48,089 nt of DNA, taken from the NCBI GenBank assembly GCA_902534325.1, contig CACAPQ010000016.1:1-48089 (forward strand), in the 5' to 3' direction. Each line of letters starts with the position of its first letter. Positions within the stretch are counted from its first letter, which is position 1. Shown here piece by piece: positions 45,421 through 48,089 of the stretch. The translations under genes and the position numbers were made by a program. The notes beneath the pieces are model-generated. The model was not told the origin of the DNA, did no database searches, and worked only from the letters and a program-made list of their open reading frames with translations. Source of the DNA: Paracoccaceae bacterium (GTDB lineage: Bacteria; Pseudomonadota; Alphaproteobacteria; Rhodobacterales; Rhodobacteraceae).

Positions 45421-45903
45421 TTAATTAGTATCATGCTCTGGAGAAAGTCCTGAAGGTGCAATGTAAGGCATAGTAACATCACGTAAATTTATCTCTAATG
45501 CATCTACTTCAACTCGGATGCCTCCGTTTCCTGATACTACAATCAAAACAGTACCCGATCCACCTTCGTCACCATCAAAAAAAATAGATAAAATAGATAA
45601 AATTTTACCCTTTTGTTTGGGAGAAAAACCACTCGAAGAGATATTTTTAACGTGATTAATCATCAACAGTGATCGGACACGCTCTAGTTTTCTACGCTCA
45701 TATAATGCTAAGCTTTTGTCTTCCCACCTAAACCTATTGATCAATAAAGCTAATTTGTCTGAATTTGGAAGCCACTTTATTTCACTAGTCGGAAGAATTG
45801 AGTCTTGTATTAAAGACGACACAACTTCCAAATCACGCTTATCGAAAGCGCCTATATTTAAAGCTTTATCTTCACCATCTTCAAAGCGAGCATCTTCAGA
45901 CAT
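45421..45903 (-). CDS. DUF2948 family protein
   Basis: A 160-residue soluble protein of the alphaproteobacterial DUF2948 family, found next to murA and hisD. Recognisable pieces are DLEVVSSLIQDSILPTSEIKWLP, LLINRFRWEDKS, RVRSLLMINHVKNI, and the C-terminal GNGGIRVEVDALEINLRDV. The function is unknown. The start codon shares one base with the murA stop (TAATG), so it is translationally coupled to murA. Confidence 0.9.
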   Translation of the reverse strand: MSEDARFEDGEDKALNIGAFDKRDLEVVSSLIQDSILPTSEIKWLPNSDKLALLINRFRWEDKSLALYERRKLERVRSLLMINHVKNISSSGFSPKQKGKILSILSIFFDGDEGGSGTVLIVVSGNGGIRVEVDALEINLRDVTMPYIAPSGLSPEHDTN

Positions 45904-47168
45904 TAATCTGAGATCCTCACTATATTTGCCCCCGCATTAGACAATTTACCTACTAAGTTTTCATACCCTCTATCGAGATGATAAACTCTAGAAACTTTTG
46001 TTTCCCCTTCTGCCGCCAAGCCCGCTAAAATCAAAGAAACAGATGCACGCAAATCAGTTGCCATTACAGGGGCACCTTTCAGTTTTGACACACCTTGCAC
46101 TTTTGCAATGCCGCCTTGTACGTCAATTTTTGCCCCCATTCTCATTAATTCCGGGGCATGCATAAATCTATTTTCAAATAAGGTTTCCTCTAAAAGACTA
46201 CTACCGTCAGCCAAACACATCAAAGCCATAAACTGAGCTTGTAAGTCAGTTGCAAAACCAGGATATACTTCGGTTTTCACATTAACAGGTTTGATTATCT
46301 CATTTACCTTTTTTGCTCTTATACCTTCCACTGTTTCTGAAATCTCTAGACCAGAACGTTTTAGACTGTGCCAAAACTCACCTAACAATTCCTTTTTTCC
46401 ACCAATCAAATCAACTTGGCCACCAGCAATTGCTGGAGCGATCATATAGGTGCCAAGTTCAATTCTGTCCACAACCACTGGATGAGTAGTACCGCCTAAA
46501 GCATCAACCCCTTGTATCTCCACTCTACTAGAACCCTCACCTTGTATCTGTGCTCCCATCGATCTCAAACATTTTACAAGGTCAACTATCTCGGGTTCCT
46601 TTGCCGCATTTTTCAAAACTGATGTACCATTAGCTAGAGTCGCTGCCATTATGAAATTTTCAGTAGCCCCAACAGAAGCCATACGCATTTCAAAAGTTCC
46701 TGCTTTCAAACGGCCATTTGATTTGGCATGTAAATAGCCTTCCTTTAACTCTATAGAGGCACCTAAAGCCTCCAAAGCACCAATATGAAGGTCCATAGGT
46801 CTGGCTCCAATTGCACATCCTCCAGGCAACGAAACAACCGCTTCGCCAGTTCGAGCCAATAAAGGTCCTAAAACCAAATTAGAAGCCCTCATTTTTCTTA
46901 CAATGTCGTAGTCAGCGTGGCTTGAATTTAAATTATGGGAAGACATAACAAGCACTTTTCCACCATTTAAAAAAGTAATTTCCGTACCCAATGAGCTTAG
47001 TAAAGCATCTGCTGTTTTAATATCACTTAATATTGGCGCATTTGTAAGCGTAACAGGTTCATCGGTCAGAAGTGTTACAGGCATTAAAGCTAGACAGGCA
47101 TTTTTTGCCCCAGCTATCGGAATTTTCCCATGTAAGGGGCCATTTCCTGTCACCAATATAGAGTCCAA
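45903..47168 (-). CDS. murA: UDP-N-acetylglucosamine 1-carboxyvinyltransferase
   Basis: A 421-residue enzyme transferring enolpyruvate from PEP to UDP-GlcNAc, the first committed step of peptidoglycan synthesis. K22 lies in [10 protein letters not shown], and C118 in [17 protein letters not shown] is the PEP-reactive cysteine, so the protein should be fosfomycin-sensitive in type. [16 protein letters not shown] is intact. The start is TTG at 47168 with an AAAGGA ribosome site inside the end of the preceding small gene. No ATG gives the conserved [14 protein letters not shown] opening. Confidence 0.96.
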   Translation of the reverse strand: MDSILVTGNGPLHGKIPIAGAKNACLALMPVTLLTDEPVTLTNAPILSDIKTADALLSSLGTEITFLNGGKVLVMSSHNLNSSHADYDIVRKMRASNLVLGPLLARTGEAVVSLPGGCAIGARPMDLHIGALEALGASIELKEGYLHAKSNGRLKAGTFEMRMASVGATENFIMAATLANGTSVLKNAAKEPEIVDLVKCLRSMGAQIQGEGSSRVEIQGVDALGGTTHPVVVDRIELGTYMIAPAIAGGQVDLIGGKKELLGEFWHSLKRSGLEISETVEGIRAKKVNEIIKPVNVKTEVYPGFATDLQAQFMALMCLADGSSLLEETLFENRFMHAPELMRMGAKIDVQGGIAKVQGVSKLKGAPVMATDLRASVSLILAGLAAEGETKVSRVYHLDRGYENLVGKLSNAGANIVRISD

Positions 47169-47170
47169 AT

Positions 47171-47317
47171 TTAATCCTTTCGAGTTACCTTATTTGAATA
47201 AGCTGATGATCGCGCCTTAACCTGAGCTTTTCTTTTAGCCATATTTGCCTTTAAGGCAGCCTTTAAGCGATTTTCTCGATTGTTTGTTCCAATTTTTTTT
47301 GATTTTGAACTTTGCAT
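47171..47317 (-). CDS. Small basic protein upstream of murA (48 residues)
   Basis: An open frame of 48 residues: ATG at 47317, TAA at 47171-47173, ending 2 bp before the murA TTG. The product is very basic. Its central part [20 protein letters not shown] is predicted helical and resembles the short basic proteins found upstream of murA in many Rhodobacterales. The murA ribosome site lies within its last codons, so translation may couple the two genes. The function is unknown; nucleic-acid or ribosome binding is conceivable from charge alone. Confidence 0.75.
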   Translation of the reverse strand: MQSSKSKKIGTNNRENRLKAALKANMAKRKAQVKARSSAYSNKVTRKD

Positions 47318-47434
47318 GATGTGTCTATAACCGATAGTGTAAATTGGGTCCAGACTGCTTGTTTACTAGTCATCACAAGCGAAAATAGACTTGCCTCGAA
47401 ACACTTTTGAGTTTAGTTCAAACTCGTGATCAGC

Positions 47435-47509
<75 letters not shown>

Positions 47510-47528
47510 CAAAAAGCTATAATAAACC

Positions 47529-48089
47529 ATGCCGATACGAAACTTTAAAAGACATATTTGGATGATGATCCGCAATATTTTTATTCCCAACGAGGAGGTT
47601 TTCAGCCCTCACGGAATTTAAATTAATATTCCAAAAGACGCAGATGTAGCCATACGGTATTTATTAGCCCGCGGTAGGCCATACGAAGCCCCAGAAGCAG
47701 CAATGGTCTGTAAATATTTAATGCTCGGAATGAATGTAATTGAGTTAGGGGGATGTTACGGCATAATTTCAGCACTTATCCGAAAACAAATTGGTCCAGA
47801 TGCAAAACACATCATTGTCGAAGCGGATCCATCATTGGCAAAAATATGTGCTTGTAAGGCAAACCTTAAGAATACCAACAATATGCCAGACATAGTGGTT
47901 GCAGCTATAGACTATTCAGGTGCTAACGAAATAACATTTGCTCGTGGTCCAAATGCACATGCCGGACGTATAGCAAATGATGGAGAACCTGGATTCACTG
48001 AGCCTACTACAACCCTTGCCGAGCAAGTCTCTAAATTACCAACAGACGAATATTTTCTAGTTTGCGATATTGAAGGGGCTGAGTTAGAT
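47529..48089 (+). pseudogene. FkbM-family methyltransferase gene with in-frame stop (3' end beyond window)
   Basis: From ATG 47529 the frame encodes 30 residues ending SPHGI, then TAA (47619-47621), then continues in the same frame without another stop to the window edge. It carries the SAM-binding segment NVIELGGCYGIISALI, the acidic VEADPSLA, and LVCDIEGAELD, which are typical of FkbM methyltransferases. A single AAA-to-TAA change would explain it. The first start codon after the stop is ATG at 47703, which would drop a conserved-looking lead-in (DVAIRYLLARGRPYEAPEAA). Either the gene is a pseudogene, it starts downstream, or this base is a sequence error. Confidence 0.7.

Noticed and set aside
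47409-47425. Inverted repeat GAGTTT-N5-AAACTC just before tRNA-Thr.
   Set aside because: The stem is short and AT-rich, has no T run, and fits no operator I know; chance is likely.

Overview
The window looks like the chromosome of a low-GC marine alphaproteobacterium of the Rhodobacterales/Roseobacter type. The taxonomic evidence is gene content and order: a Sat-CysC fusion; the chain rpoH(II)-coaBC-dut-membrane-anchored moeB; murA-DUF2948-hisD-UPF0262-phosphatase; an Irr-type iron operator; and an agl alpha-glucoside operon. The DNA is clearly AT-rich (by eye, not computed), unlike most roseobacters and more like the streamlined planktonic ones. Genes are tightly packed with many 1-20 bp overlaps. 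Five genes appear to start with TTG.

Layout. 1-3.3 kb: the C-terminal part of a sulfate-activation enzyme, an Hsp20 gene behind a possible heat-shock promoter, a DUF465 gene, and purE-purK. 3.3-13.3 kb (minus strand): groES-groEL under a perfect CIRCE operator, an M3 metallopeptidase, moeB-like/dut/coaBC, an rpoHII-type sigma factor with a possible RpoE-type promoter, gshB and rsmI. 13.3-22.4 kb: an LpoA-like lipoprotein, glnD, murJ, a rhomboid that lacks its catalytic residues (minus strand), trpS, then nfu-tsaB-rimI behind a perfect Irr box. 22.5-27.4 kb: a complete BMP-type nucleoside ABC importer.

27.4-40 kb is the accessory and most interesting region. After an SDR dehydrogenase and a thioesterase there is a divergent block. 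A Gfo/Idh/MocA protein and a GntR/UTRA regulator lie on the minus strand. A two-component flavin monooxygenase set lies on the plus strand: an SsuD-like monooxygenase, an aldo-keto reductase and a flavin reductase. This matches the SmoC-SmoB-SmoA enzymes of oxidative sulfoquinovose desulfonation, and the Gfo/Idh protein is a candidate NAD-dependent (GH188-type) sulfoquinovosidase. No dedicated transporter accompanies it. Directly downstream is a full alpha-glucoside operon (aglE-F-G-A-K) preceded by two LacI-type operators, but no lacI-type gene lies in the window.

40-48 kb: two leucine-degradation genes, a class V PLP enzyme, and the conserved murA-to-phosphatase cluster, headed by a 48-residue basic ORF that sits just before a TTG-started murA. 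A tRNA-Thr(GGT) follows. The window ends inside an FkbM-type methyltransferase gene that is interrupted by an in-frame TAA codon.
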